This document shows, one piece after another, positions 33,041 to 45,385 of a stretch of DNA of 64,000 bases. The translations under genes were made by a program, and so were the position numbers. Below the pieces are notes generated by a model, which was given only the letters and a program-made list of their open reading frames with translations, searched no databases and had not been told where the DNA came from. The stretch's first letter is position 1. Each line of letters begins with the position of its first letter. Location of the stretch: the NCBI GenBank assembly GCA_008802785.1, contig VUYT01000004.1:620001-684000 (forward strand). The letters are read 5' to 3'. The stretch comes from Symmetrospora coprosmae (taxonomy: Eukaryota > Basidiomycota > Cystobasidiomycetes > Symmetrosporaceae).

Positions 33041-34082
33041 AACAATTCGTCCGGTGCGCATCGCGGACTTCGCGTGGTATTTCACATGTCAGGCGTTGCT
33101 TCCTTACCGTCTGACCAGGAGCTTAGTAGCTTACTTGAGTCGTACAGATATGTAGTCTCTAGTGAATAGATCTGAGGCTCTGAGAGGCCCCCATCGGATA
33201 ATCGGCAGCTCAGTGTCTTTCGCCTGCCTTGTGACTTAATCACTGGTGGACTCCGGGCACGCAGCAAGCATCAAGCAGTGCCTAAGCCTTCCGCTCCTCC
33301 TGCAGCAATTGGCCAGAGCCGAATCTGAAAAGCGCTGTCTGTCTGGAAGTCTCGCGCGGCGCTTTGGTCTCCGCGGTGGCTTTGGCCGCCCGTCAGCGAT
33401 ATCAATGCCAGCCAAGACCGTGACACGGCAGCAAAAGCACAGGGATCCGAGCAAGCTGCAGAAGTGGAGAGCACTGGCATGCTGCTTCGCTCCCTTCCCT
33501 CTCCCGACATTGGTGCACCCTTCTCTCGAGCCGAAGCGTCTCTCCATATCGCACGTGATTCAAAAGCGAGCCGGCGCGCGACCCCGATCGCGTACAGACC
33601 CTGTCCCTTCCACGCGCGTCTCTCTCTGAATCGCTTGTCAGTGACGTTCCGTCCTGGGCACATACCACCGCATCCACAGCCACGAACTCCCGTGCCGCAG
33701 CATTTATCCTCGGCGCGTCTTTCCGCTTGGGACCTTCTTTGTTGCTTCCTCTGGCAAGGAAAACTGCGGATCCACACGGAAGAGCTGGTCTCTCCTTCTC
33801 TCGTATAGCATCTACACATTCGCCTTCGTATCGCTTCGCCGTTCTCTTCATTTCAGTGATCTGCACACAGCTCGACGCTTGGACACACTCTTTCCCTGTT
33901 TCTCCGCCCCACGCTTGCGACATCAGCCCGACCCGTGCTCTGGCAGCATAACCAAAGTCGGACCCGTCACCTAGAACACTCTCGCAGAGATATACACCGC
34001 CGCTACTGCGCAGACCAGTCTCGCAGCACCTCCACGCCTTCACTCCCTTTCCTGCTCTTACAAACACCCCATCGACCTCAAC
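33041..34082. other. Promoter and leader region of the GH16 gene
   Basis: The right half (33600-34080) is rich in C and T with many CTCTC and TTCTC runs, as in a strong fungal promoter. A long minus frame over it is rejected. Confidence 0.5.
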
Positions 34083-35820
34083 ATGCTCAGCAAACCAACA
34101 CTCTTCCTCGTTACAGCGCTTGCGCTGAGCGGTGACATCCTCGCAGCCTCTGCCGCTGCATCGCCTCTCTCGGGCTCTACGGCTCTTCACCAGGTCAAGG
34201 AGAGGCACTCGCGCATGCTCCGACGCAGGGCGGCCGGTCCGGCTCTCGTCGGTGTCAGCTCGACCGACAACGGCACAACCGCCAACCCGTGCAAGCGGGG
34301 ACAGCAGGAGGCGGAGGCCAAGCGGAAGGCCGCAGCATATAACATCAAATTCGTCGGCGCGAACGGCAACGTCACCGTCGTGTCGAGCGAGTTCGCCAAA
34401 GGAAACTCAGACAGTGCCAGCAGCGGCACGCGACAGCCTCTTTCGGGTAGCCCGTCGGTTCCGGGACGGGAGGCTCTGGAATCAACATCCTCTTCCTCAT
34501 CGTGGTCGTCGTGGTCAGCCGAGTCGAGCTCTTCCTCGTCTTGGTCCTCGGAAGCTCCGGCAGCCACGCCTTCCATCAATGCCGGCTTCAAGAATAACAA
34601 CCAAGGCTCCGGATCCACTATGAATGTCGTGACTTCCTGGACAGGCGACGACGTGAGTGCAGGACCTTCCGTGTGTCCGATAATCGCAATTCTTGCCTGA
34701 TCGCTTTGCCCGCTTCCCCGTCTACACAGTTCTTGAAGTGGGACTACTTCCACTGGGATGATCCGACTCATGGTTCGGTCGACTACGTCAACTTGGCCGA
34801 CGCGCAGGCTGCCAACCTCGTCAACACGGTTGATGGCAAGTTCAAGATGTCTGTCGACACTGGCTCCCTTGTTGGTGGACTTCGAGTGAGTAGCAGCACG
34901 CAGCGAGTGGAATGCGAGGCGGACAAGCCTGACGATCGAGCGACTCGCAGAAATCTGTCCGGATCAGCTCACCGACCAACTGGAAAAAGAACCAGCTGGT
35001 CATTGCGGACATCGTGAGTCGCTTCCGCAAGGTGGTTTCGCTGCAGTTTGCTGAAGAGCACTGGTTCCGCCATACAGGCTCACATGCCAGATGGCTGCGG
35101 AACATGGCCCGCTTTCTGGTCGATCGGAGCTAAACGCTCCTGGCCGGCTGGAGGCGAGATCGACATCCTTGAAGGCGTCAACGGCGTCGCCGGCAATGCA
35201 TATACGCTTCACACTGTTGCCGGCTGCTCGCGAACGACCGGCCAGTCGGGTGCCACCTCACTTGCACTTACCGAAGACTGCCAGTACCAGCCTGGTTGCA
35301 CATTCAAGGACAAGCAGGACAACTCTTTCGGCCCTGGCTTCAATAAGGCTGGCGGCGGCGTCTACGCGGCTTACTACTCAGACGAGGGCATCAAGGTGGG
35401 TAGCTGCATCGCTCGTTAGAATAGAAGAAATGCTTACGCAGCACATCTTTTTCCCTGGCAGATCTGGTTTTGGATCGCTGGCGAGGTCCCTTCGAGCATC
35501 ACTGCAGGCTCTCCCGATATGTCTACCTTTGGTACTCCAAAGGCCAACTTTGGCAGCGACAAGTGCGACACGGACACTTTCTTTGACAACGAGCAGATGT
35601 TAATGTGAGTGTATGTCTTGAAGCTGGAGGATCAAGGCCATGTCTAAGTCATCTCTTTTCCCTGCTTCTTAGCATCAATACCACTCTCATGGGAGACTGG
35701 GCGGGTGCGACCTTCTGGCAGAACGGCTGCACTGGCACGCTGGCCGATGCCCTTTCAAATGGTAGCAAATTCAACGATGCCTACTGGCTCATCAACAGTG
35801 TGAAGATTTACGGTGCATAG
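34083..35820 (+). CDS. Secreted GH16 endo-beta-1,3(4)-glucanase-like enzyme
   Basis: Six exons (34083-34652, 34730-34885, 34951-35013, 35078-35395, 35462-35604, 35673-35820) give 465 residues. Signal peptide MLSKPTLFLVTALALSGDILA, possible Lys/Arg processing at MLRRRAAG, then a Ser-rich linker (SSSSSWSSWSAESS). The catalytic domain starts near residue 190 with FLKWDYFHWDDPTHGSVDYV. The active-site motif GEIDILEGV (E-I-D-x-x-E) is at about residue 289, followed by NAYTLHT, FNKAGGGVYAAYY, IWFWIAG and a C-terminal WLINSVKIYG. GH16 enzymes of this type act on beta-1,3/1,4 or 1,6 glucans of fungal or plant walls; specificity cannot be read from sequence here. Confidence 0.92.
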
Positions 35821-36551
35821 GCTGGACTCATGCGTCTTGTTCAGGACTGCCTGTGCTTCTCTATGATGTTGATGTCCATAGATCCGCGATGAGCGCTGCG
35901 CAGGTCGCAAAGCATGGGCCTTGCCCTCTGTGCATAGTCATTGGTCAAGACAGCATAGGAATACTACTTCATAGTGCCTGGATGCAGTGCAGTCAGCCTG
36001 CAGCCGTCCGGACGTAAAGGACATTGAGACGGTCGACGTCGGCGCGACAGGCTCGGCCGGAAGGCGCACGAGCAGTCTGATTCGAACAAACGTGTATGCA
36101 GCACACGGCCAGCGTCTGTGTGAGGCGAGGAGATAGTCATCAGGGATGATGCTGTGGGTACTCGCACAAGACGCGGCTTGCGGCATACCAGAGCGTTCAA
36201 ATTGCCACTGCAGTGACGGTGACTGTTCCGAGAGCTCGCGGCGCACGTGTCTGTGCCGAGACGCCCTCTTTTCGGCATCCTCTCCAATCTGCCCGGCCCG
36301 AGGTCGAGAGCGGACGAGGGGCAAGCCAAATTTGGGCGGGCGGGCTTTCAGCGCCAGCGCCTTCAGTTGGTGATGAGAGCTGACAGTTCCACCACAGGGA
36401 CGGAATTGCAGCACTGTTGAGGGTTTGAGCATTGCCTTCCTCTCACTTTCTTGTGCTCCTTTCCCCTCTCCCTACCTCTGACCTGTACATATCTTTTCCC
36501 TTTGCAATCTGCTCTTTCCCAATCCTCAGCTGGCATCTCCCTCCAGCAGCC
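35821..36551. other. Intergenic: 3' of GH16 and CT-rich leader of the MFS gene
   Basis: The last 120 nt (36430-36550) are a dense pyrimidine stretch before the ATG. No gene is supported in the rest. Confidence 0.5.
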
Positions 36552-39299
36552 ATGTCGGGACGCAATGACGCAGAGAAATCGACGAGGGGCCTCGAAGGGG
36601 GCAGCCAGCCCCAGCGAGTGCTTTCGCTCGAGGTGGCACGGACAGTACAGAACCCAGACCAGCACACACTGAAGAAGCGACCATGGAGGCCTCGCGTCAC
36701 ACCCTTCAGTGATTATCTTGCCAGGGTGAGGAGCTGGTCTATCTCGATCGACCGTGTGTGGCGGCGGGCACTGACCTCATGTCCTCCCGTCGACTGCAGG
36801 ACTACCGAGGAAAGGGGACCGAGGAGGAGCCCTTCATTGTGGGTGACATCCTCCTATCTGTGAGGGAGAGAGCTGACGTGATGCGATTCATCAACAACTC
36901 AGATTAACTGGGAGGAGCACGATCCCGGTGAGCGGTTTCCTCATTGGGCCTGAACATCTGCCAGCAAGACGTGGGATTTCCTACTTATCGTCCTCTCTGC
37001 GTCTTCCGATTCCGCTTCCCTTCGCCCCTCTTCTTCCCGCGTTCCCCCTTATCGGACCCTCTGCCGTCCGCCGGCCCATTCACCGTACTCTCTTCTTCCT
37101 GCGCACCTTGTCTACAGAGAACCCGCAAACCTACAGCCAAGCATACAAATGGACAGTCACCATGATCGTCGCTACCGTCACGCTGGCGGTAGCTCTCGCA
37201 TCATCCATCTACAGTGGTGCCATCCGCAGCGTCGAGGAAGACTTCAACCCAAGCACCGAGGTAGCCATTCTCGGCGTCAGTCTATTCGTACTCGGCTTCG
37301 CTATCGGGCCCCTTGTCGTTCGTATCTCGACACGCGCAGAGCTCCTGAGCGTCTTTGATGAGAAAAGCCGATCCCCCTTCCCCGCTCGCAGTGGGCTCCG
37401 CTCTCGGAGGTATTCGGCCGCCGAAACGTACTCTTGGTGAGCGTTGACAGGCCTACCGTGAAGCTGTCTACACCCGTCGCGAAAGGTCTAACAGAATTTG
37501 AACCGGCAGTTCACCTACTCGATGTTTACGCTCTGGAACGCAGTCGCTTGCGCCAGTCAGAACATGGCTTCACTCATTGTGTTCCGCTTTCTAGCGGGTG
37601 CATTCGGATCATCTCCATTGACCAATGCCGGCGGTACGCTTTCCGACATGTTCAACGCCCGCCAAAGAGGTCTGGCGCTGGCGCTCTTCGCCGCCGCACC
37701 TTTCCTGGGTCCAGTAAGTCTTGCTCCACAAGTCAGTCGCTCTGCACAACGTTGACTCGTACCCTCGATGCAGGCTATCGGACCTATTGCTGGCGGTTTC
37801 CTCGGCGCTGCAGCCGGTTGGCGATGGGTGCAGGGCCTCCTAGGCATCTTTACGTGCGTAGCCGTACTCAAATCGCCGCTCCCACCGTGAACTAACGGTC
37901 TGTCACGCCTGTTTTCTACATAGTGCTCTCCTTACAGTCATTTCCTTCCTTATCGTTCCTGAGACGTACGCTCCGACCATCTTGCGCAAGCGAGCGGCTC
38001 TTCTCAGCAAAGTGACGGGCAAGAGCTACCGAGCGCCCATGGATGCAAAGAAGCCACTCGACATCAAAGGCCTGTTCAAGACGTCGCTGGGACGGCCTTG
38101 GATTCTACTCTTCAAGGAGCCGATTGTCCTCCTCATCAGCATCTACATGGCCATTGTGTGGGTGTCTGGGTAGCTTCCACTTCTTCTTCTGACGTGTACT
38201 GACGGTACGTCCGTCCTACACAGCTACGGGACGCTCTACATGGTATGTTGTGCTCTCGCAGCTGTTTTCGACCCCGCTGATTGTGTTGCCGTACGCCCTA
38301 CAGCTCTTCGCTGCCTTCCCGTGAGTGACAAGTGCAGTATATACACTGCAGGTATCGCTCAGCTGAGCGATCTTCTTATCTCCGTACCATAGAATCGTGT
38401 TCCAGCAGGGCAGAGGCTGGTCACCCGGAATCGGAGGACTTGCTTTCTTGGGGGTCCTCGTGGGCATGATGCTCGGTGTTGTGTACACCATCTGCTACGA
38501 AAACCCGCGATACATCCGTGCAGCGGACAAGAACGGAGGCCAGGCTCCTCCTGAGGAGCGTCTCCCTGCTTCGCTTCTCGGGGCCGTCATGCTGGTCATC
38601 GGTCTGGCCTGGTTCGCTGCCACATGCGGCCCGACACAGACCCACTGGATTGTTCCCATCCTCGCTGGCGTACCTTTCGCGTTCGGCATGCTGCTCGTTT
38701 TCCTGCCTTGCATGAACTACCTGGTTGACTGTAAGTTCAGCAAAGGACCCATTCTGCTGAGTATAGCTGACGTACCGACTGTACCATTGCACAGGCTACA
38801 CGGTGTACGCTGCCAGCGTTCTTGCAGCGAATTCGGTCCTCCGTAGTCTGTTCGGAGGTGCGCCGAAGCATGTTGGCTGTGTCGACTACTTCAGCTCGCT
38901 GACGCTTCTCATTTTCAACCTTTAGCGGCTTTCCCGCTCTTCACGACGCCCATGTACCGCAATCTGGGCGTCCACTGGGCATCTGCTGTCCCTGGTTTCC
39001 TCGCTCTGCTTTGCCTTCCTTTCCCCTTCCTCTTTTACAAATACGGTGCCGCGATTCGGGCAAGGTGCAAGTACACCAAGCTGGCCGAAGAGGCCATGAA
39101 GGAGATGATGCAGGGGTCGCCAGACAAGACGCCCAAGCCGACAGAGAAGCAGGAGCAGACGGCCGAACGCGCCGACGCCCAGGTGGACAACTATCCAGTA
39201 GGCAACAATGCCAATGACGATGAGACAAGCAGTGACCACACGCTGGGCGGCGAGGCAAACAACGCGGGAAGCGCAGCTAAGCGCAAGCCGAGCACATAG
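36552..39299 (+). CDS. DHA1-type MFS transporter (Tpo1/Flr1-like)
   Basis: Thirteen exons (36552-36725, 36800-36838, 36903-36927, 37118-37317, 37392-37436, 37510-37713, 37774-37853, 37924-38157, 38224-38242, 38304-38320, 38393-38730, 38795-38857, 38926-39299) close to 603 residues. Motifs: [12 protein letters not shown] before helix 1, [19 protein letters not shown] (loop 2-3 signature), [43 protein letters not shown] and a Thr-rich acidic tail. Tpo1-type proteins export polyamines and drugs by proton exchange (family knowledge); substrate unknown. Exons 9 and 10 are 19 and 17 nt long and lie next to each other; they code YGTLYM and LFAAFP, which are needed for helix continuity. Confidence 0.92.
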
Positions 39300-39611
39300 C
39301 TTCGCTCCATGTCCCGTTAGCTGGACCCCGCACCCGTCGTTACCGCATAGACTTCTCGCCTCGCCCGCTACCATCCTAATAAGGCTTCAGTTTAGCCATG
39401 TCATCAATTCGGATGCCCTATCAGAGATGTGCCAAGCAAGGCAGTTGTGCAGCCTGATCCGAAATGCGTATGGCCCAGCTAAGTCGGGCATCCCATCAAA
39501 CCATCTTGCCGGCGAGCCCCTATTTTCCGGCAGCCCCTGCTTGCTACAGATGCTTCGGATGCTTCAAGCAGGCTTGCTCTCGACCACACATAAGGTGCAC
39601 ATATAGCGACA
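39300..39611. other. Intergenic between the MFS gene and the NOSIP gene
   Basis: No gene is supported in these 312 nt. Confidence 0.5.
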
Positions 39612-41198
39612 ATGACGAAACACAGCAAGGTAGGGAGATCCTTGCCTCTCATCGCATCACCATAGCCTGTGGATGCGCAGTTGCTGACGCGATACAGGTC
39701 ACCTCCCTCAGAACCGAACGGCAGCTGTGCGTCCTTCAGCTCTCGCATGACGCGCGACGGGGTAGCGGGGCTGGCGAGGCTCCGTCGAAGCTACAAACTG
39801 ATTCTCTCTCGGTGCACGCACGCTAGCCTGTCTTCTCGTACGAAGAACGGCAGAAGACGCTATACGGCTCCAAGAAGGCACGCCTGGGCCGGGACTCGCT
39901 TCGCAACTTCGACGCCTGCGCGCTTTGCCTACAGACAGCGAGGGATGCTCGCATGTGCGACGAGGGGCACCTCTTCTGCCAGGTGCGTGCAGCTTCTTGT
40001 TGCCTCTCAAGTAAGGCCATGCGAGGCTTACGCTGCGTCCCTTCAACTACCGGCAGGAATGCGCCGTGACCTCGCTGCTCTCGCAAAAGAAAGAGATTAA
40101 GCGACAACAGGCACTGCTGGACAAGATGAAGGTCGAAGAGGAGCAGGAGCGCTTGCTCGCTCGGCAGCATGCTCGACAGCGCGTCCTCGAGGACTTTGAA
40201 CGGTTACAAAGCGGCGCTGGGCCGTCAAAGCGTGTGGCCGGCCCATCTGGGAACGCCTTAGCATCGCCGTCCGCTCTGCTCAGCAGTTCCACCACAGTGC
40301 CATCTTCTAGCCTCATCGCCGCTGAGACCAAGGACTCGGTCGCTAGCGAAGGGGGGCGGGGCGTCAAGAGGAAGTTCGAGCTGGACGATGGCACAGTCAG
40401 CAGGCTCGCGGACGAGCAGGAGCGAAAGGCGCTCGACCTCATCGAGCGAGAACAGGCTGAAAAGAGAAAGGCCAAACTGCCTAATTTCTGGCTGGTACGA
40501 GAATCGCCCACCTTGATAAGCCGCAAATGGTGTCAAAGGTCGCTGATGCCCATGCGGTGCCCGCTATCTAGCCCTCTCTCACGCCGGAAGCGGCGCCGAC
40601 CAAACTGTCAGACGTCAAGCTTCAGACTTTGTGTCATGCCGGCGCACCGGTCCATCCCATTAGGTACGCCCGTCCTTCTACAGTCCAGGACATTCGGGCT
40701 AACAGGGCTGACGTTCTGCTGCTCTATCCGGTCCAAGCCTCAAGAGCTTGACCATTGTCAATTTTCACCGAGTCGACGACAGCAGTAGCGAAGCACAATA
40801 CATCTGCCCCTGCTGTCGAAAGACCCTGTCCAACAACATCGCCAGTTTCGGTAAGAGCACGCGCTGTCTTGAGCTTGTGAGGCGTAACAGCGGCTGATGC
40901 ACGTCACTCAAAATAGTCTTGAAGCCTTGCGGACATGTTCTCTGCGTGAGTTCGAAGCGTCACGCCGATTGCGCAACGCTGGGGAAGAAACGCTGAAGTC
41001 AGTGTACTCCCGTCTGCCAAGGTCACCTGCATAGACACGCTCGTCAAGAAGACGTCTCCGATGCAATGCGCACACTGCGACGCCAAGCTATCCCCTGAGA
41101 AGAAGAAGCCCATTGTAGCGTTGAAGCGAGAGGGCACGGGCTATGCAGCAGGCGGGCAAGCAGAGGCGAAGCGATCAGATCTCGCTTTCCAGGCTTAA
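39612..41198 (+). CDS. NOSIP homologue, U-box-type E3 / spliceosome-associated protein
   Basis: Eight exons (39612-39629, 39712-39726, 39827-39982, 40057-40494, 40572-40663, 40738-40850, 40916-40944, 41022-41198) give 345 residues. Start MTKHSKNRTAAPVFSYEER, as in NOSIP, then the split N-terminal U-box-like part (FDACALCLQTARDARMCDEGHLFC), a coiled region IKRQQALLDKMKVEEEQE, PNFWLPSLTPEA, and the C-terminal zinc part YICPCCRKTLSN, LKPCGHVLC, and HCDAKLSPEKKKPIVALKREGTG. The human protein is an E3 ligase and also found in spliceosomes (family knowledge). Exon 1 has 18 nt and exon 2 only 15 nt, coding NRTAA. Confidence 0.9.
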
Positions 41199-41391
41199 CT
41201 GTCATGTATGACGAGACCAGCCCTCGTTGCTACACTACCAACCAACGCCGCTTGACGTGGACAGTACTCCCCATGAAGCTGAGACGCCGGCGTATATATG
41301 CACTGCTTTGCTACAAGACTTCCTAAGCTCAACCTGCTGTCTCAAGATCAGCCAAACCAGAGAGGAGAGGAGGGGACGGGCGCGGTCACGA

Positions 41392-44378
41392 CTAGTCGGC
41401 GGTAGAACCCGCAGTCCCTGGCCTCCGATTCATGCCGCGTGAACCTCTCGAGTTGCGCTTGCGATTTTTGTGATCGTCTGAAACAGAACTTGCGGGCGAC
41501 ATTCCAGACTGGAAGCGCAAAGGTGACAGAGGACACCGCGTTAGAACAGACGTTCCACGACATGCAGTCGCATGTGTGGCGAAGCACCACCTACCTCCTC
41601 GTTCTGCGCTTCCACTTGCTTGTCGTGAATTTTTTGGTGCCTCCTCAGGTTTGATGCAACCGTGAAGTTTCGCCCACAGGTCCCGCCTGGGAACAGTACG
41701 GGAGCATGAGCCTTGCTCCAGCGCGCTCGCAGTACTATCACTCACATGTGAAAGGCTTCTCCCCCGTGTGAATACGCTCATGAACGGTCAGAGCGGAGGG
41801 TCGCGGGAAACCTGAAGATTTGAATCGGTCAGTCTTGCCGATATGATCACGGCACCGCAGTGTCGAGTAGGTACGGCATGTATGGACTCACTTCTGTCAC
41901 AGTCTTGGCACGCGTACATCTTCCTGGTAGGCCCGTTTTTGGCGGGGACGGCTTTGCCTCCTGCGTGTTTCTGGTCCGAGTAGGCATCGTATTCCTCAAG
42001 GCTTACAGGAGTAGCATCTGTAGTACTGCATGCTCCGGGTGAATTGGCCTCAGTGCTAGCGGTCGAACTGGGCTGATCGACATAGCTCCCATCTGAAGTT
42101 GCGCTAGCTTGGCCTGACTGGTTCCAGTTTGACGCTGCGCTTTGATCATAGGCAGGCGCAACAGGCCCTGTATTCAATTTGTGAAGTACCGTACTGGAGC
42201 GGCGACTGCCCAAGCTGACAGCTCCCTCTTGCCCGTCACGTCTGTGATTGCCGCGATGGGCCTCGACGTCTGACACGTCTGTACGCCCAGGATCACGCTG
42301 CCTCTGACCATCAAGCTTGCCATCTGTCCCCGGCTCGATGCCAGGCGGTCCCTCTGTGGACGAAGGCGGTGAGCAACCGTGTACGGAATGTTGGGATATA
42401 CTGCATCAGTAGAATGGTTGAACCAAGGTCAGACTGTATACGGTCATCGCACGCCTGAGCTGAACTATGAAGAGGCTCACTCGAAGCGGTTTCTACTCTG
42501 ATTGCTCGATGCAGTCGTAGTGCTCTGGCTGTGGCCTTGCAGGAACGACGCGCGAGGCCTCTCCTCCGTGTATCCGTGATCCAAATTGGCACTTCGCTGT
42601 CGCTTGGTGTTCGCGGTATCCTGTGCTGGCAGGCCGAGGCAAGGTTGCGCCCAAGCGAGAGGGTGACCAGAGCGGAGGTTTGGGTATGCGCCTGTTTGCC
42701 GTTGCTCAATAGGCGCATCATATGCGTCCGCATCTCCCGCTGTCGGGTAGACATAGCCGTCTCCCTGAGCATAGTCGTAGTGTAGCTCGGGGTAGTAATG
42801 TGCTGGAAGCTGAATGGATGCTCGGCGAAGAGAGCTTGCAGGGTTGTCAGGAGCAGATGAGGCTGACGAACCGTGTCCATCAGGGCAGGGATAAGAGGCA
42901 GCCTGTTCCGTATATCGAGGTGGCATCGAGTATGCCATCATTGCCGCCGCTACAGAGCTTCGTGAGAGATTGTTCTGCCCGCCACAGCATTCAATGGCCG
43001 CTGGTTGTAATGCTGATCCAGGTGTGTCAAAGCTTTGCGTGGTGTCGAAGATTGAGCTATGCCCAGGCGCCGTAACGATACTTGAGCTCTCTATGGTCGA
43101 TGAAGATGCTCCTGAGTAGGCATAGAGATCTGGCTGCTGAGCCGGTGATGCCATGTGGTCAAATTGGAGAACGGCACCCGATGCTTGTGGCTCTGGCTGG
43201 TATGACTGACTGACAGCGTCCAGAGCAGGTCTGTCCTGCGATTGCTCAGTGATCTGAGACTCCCAAGCATCGAGTAGCTGGGACAGATCCAAACTGGGGG
43301 AGATACCACCGAGCCAGGGAGCGCCATAGTCATCCGCGGGAGCGTTGGACGCGGGCAACTTGTCGGACGCGTTGGCGTGAGCTGACGGCTGCTCGTTCCA
43401 GGCTATCCCAAAGGTGCTCTGTGCGCGACCGTCGGCCGCAAACGTTCCAGACGCGAGTGACGGGGACTGTTGCGACGTGTAATCCAAGTACCGAACGGGC
43501 AGAGTCGTGCCGATGTGGGAGGGGACATTCTCGACTGAACCAGGAGTTACGGTAGCATGCGAAGGGGCATGGTGCGCTGATAGGCTGCCGACAGCATCGA
43601 CGAAGGTGGGCTGGGTGGCGTACAGAGGCATGGGCGTTTCGGCGCCAGTACGTCTTGTCAACGAAGGGTCGTACGCGAGCTGCGACTCTTGCGCCGTGAA
43701 GGGTGGATGACCATATGGCCGAGTGAAGTTTGTGCGAGATGTGTGCTGCGTAGCCGAGAAGGGCTCCTTGTGGAGAGGGGTCCGCAACTCGGACTGTCCT
43801 CCCTTTAACCCTCGCGGCTCCGTTCCATAGAGTGCAGGCCCTGAAATATCCTGCGGAAGCATGAACACCTGTCCCCCGCTTTCCTGCCGTTGGCTTTGGA
43901 ATACGGGTTGGCTCGCTCCGCTCGCTAACGCCTGTAAGCTCCGGGCCTGATACTCGCGGAGGCGCTGATGATACCGCTGAACATCGTATGTCGCTAATCT
44001 GGCCAACTCTGCTGCAATCTGCACAGCAGTCGGTGTCTCTGGTGCGTTCGAATAATGGGGCGAGGATAGCATCTGAGCGCCGGCGGTGCCGTCGGCCAAA
44101 GGCGTGTTGCCATCTGGGACTGCGCGCAGCTGTAGAGGCGGAACAGACAGCTGATATGCATAGTACTGTCTAGCAGCCTCGTCTGCGGCATGCAATGCCA
44201 GTTGACTTGATGCAAGCGAGGAGTTGCCAGGGTGGATAGGGTCTGCCGGCAAGTCCTGCGGGCCTGAACGGGCCAACGTGCCCCCTGCCGCATCCCCTGC
44301 TTGGCTAGGCAGCGCCTTGATAGGCATGGATGCTGTGGATACCGTAGCAGAGCTAGTGATGTGACCATCTGAGTGCAT
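41392..44378 (-). CDS. C2H2 zinc-finger transcription factor with two fingers
   Basis: Five exons (44378-42497, 42353-41892, 41811-41746, 41686-41595, 41508-41392) give about 872 residues. About 780 residues of disordered, Gln/Ser/Pro/Tyr-rich sequence come first (possible activation regions). Two adjacent C2H2 fingers follow: [23 protein letters not shown], written here as [10 protein letters not shown] then [18 protein letters not shown] linker, then CGTCGRNF and [11 protein letters not shown] basic tail ([13 protein letters not shown]) ends the protein. Finger 1 is split by a phase-1 intron and finger 2 begins across another. The exon 1 donor is a guess (GTAGAA) because the more usual GTGAGC close by does not fit the frame. 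The start is also open: the frame extends to 44975, but I prefer [10 protein letters not shown]. Target genes unknown. Confidence 0.75.
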
Positions 44379-45385
44379 TTTTCCCCGAGTCCCCCAAGTA
44401 CTTCGAGCCGTGCGTAGTACGGGGTATCTTGTCTGGACCGCGGCGGATAACCGCCCGTTTCGACGGCAACGAGAAGTGGTCGTCGTGACGCGGAGGGGGG
44501 CAGTTCGATAGCTAGCAGATGATGCAAGCCAAGGAGGTCTGCGCTTGTCCCACGCTCCTGCGCGTTGCACTCGACCTCGTGTACCCTCGCCACTTGCGGC
44601 GGGGACTGTCTCTCTGCGCTGCTGACTGGCGCCTAGGTTGAAGGGGGACCGCGGAGGGCAGCCGACCACGGAGGGATACGGTCTATATGTGCGAAGTGGC
44701 TGTAGGTGTACGGAAGCCTCCCCTGCGCTGCGGTGTGTCGACGTCAGCGGACGATGCAGCTGACGTTCGACTATCTGTGCTGTCGGAGTCGAGCAGGCCC
44801 AGGCTTCAGTGCCAATACGACGACGATCCCCCTCTTTTTGCGAGCCGCTCTGGCTGGCTGGCCTGGGCTGGGTCGGCTGACAGGAGGGGGAAAAGATCTG
44901 CATCCACGACAGGAGTGGGGTGAGTGATCGGCAGCTTGGGACGCGGGCCGGACGATCCGCAGGAGGAGGAGACATCCCGTATACAGTACCGTATCCAGAT
45001 GCCGGACTCTCCGGACTATGACATTATTCACTCGGCAGAGAAGCTTTGCCTTCTCCCCCGTCCAGCTGCATCATCGTGGCGACACAAGCCAGGGCAGTGA
45101 CCGATACCTTGCTGTGACACACCTGTCCCATCTGCAGGCTGGACATGATAGCGCGGCTTCTCATGATAGCGCATTCTCTCGCTCCCCGGCCCGCTTTACG
45201 AAGTCCGCTTTCCGATTGGCATCTCCTCCTAAGGAGAAAGGAGAGGAAACCAATCACCTAACGAAGGAGATGACGCGCGCTTCAACGCCTGACTGCACAG
45301 ATACAACCGCACTTCAGGGCACAGGGATAGATGGGACGCACAGAATCCGCTCGTAGCTATGGATTCCGTCATTTGTGGGTAGCGG
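44379..45385. other. Upstream region of the zinc-finger gene and 3' flank of DNA2
   Basis: 44379-44975 is in frame with the zinc-finger gene and could be coding. 44976-45385 shows nothing I can support. Confidence 0.45.

Noticed and set aside
33402-34208. A 268-residue minus frame opposite the GH16 start
   Set aside because: It is antisense to a pyrimidine-rich promoter and to the GH16 signal peptide; its composition (Arg, Cys, Gly) is that of reversed CT-rich DNA.
42405-42430. A GGTTCAA-like sequence resembling a tRNA T-loop
   Set aside because: No acceptor stem, D-arm or second box is found around it.
42311-42880. Minus frame of 189 residues inside the zinc-finger gene
   Set aside because: It overlaps exon 1 and intron 1 of the real gene in another frame and has no motif.
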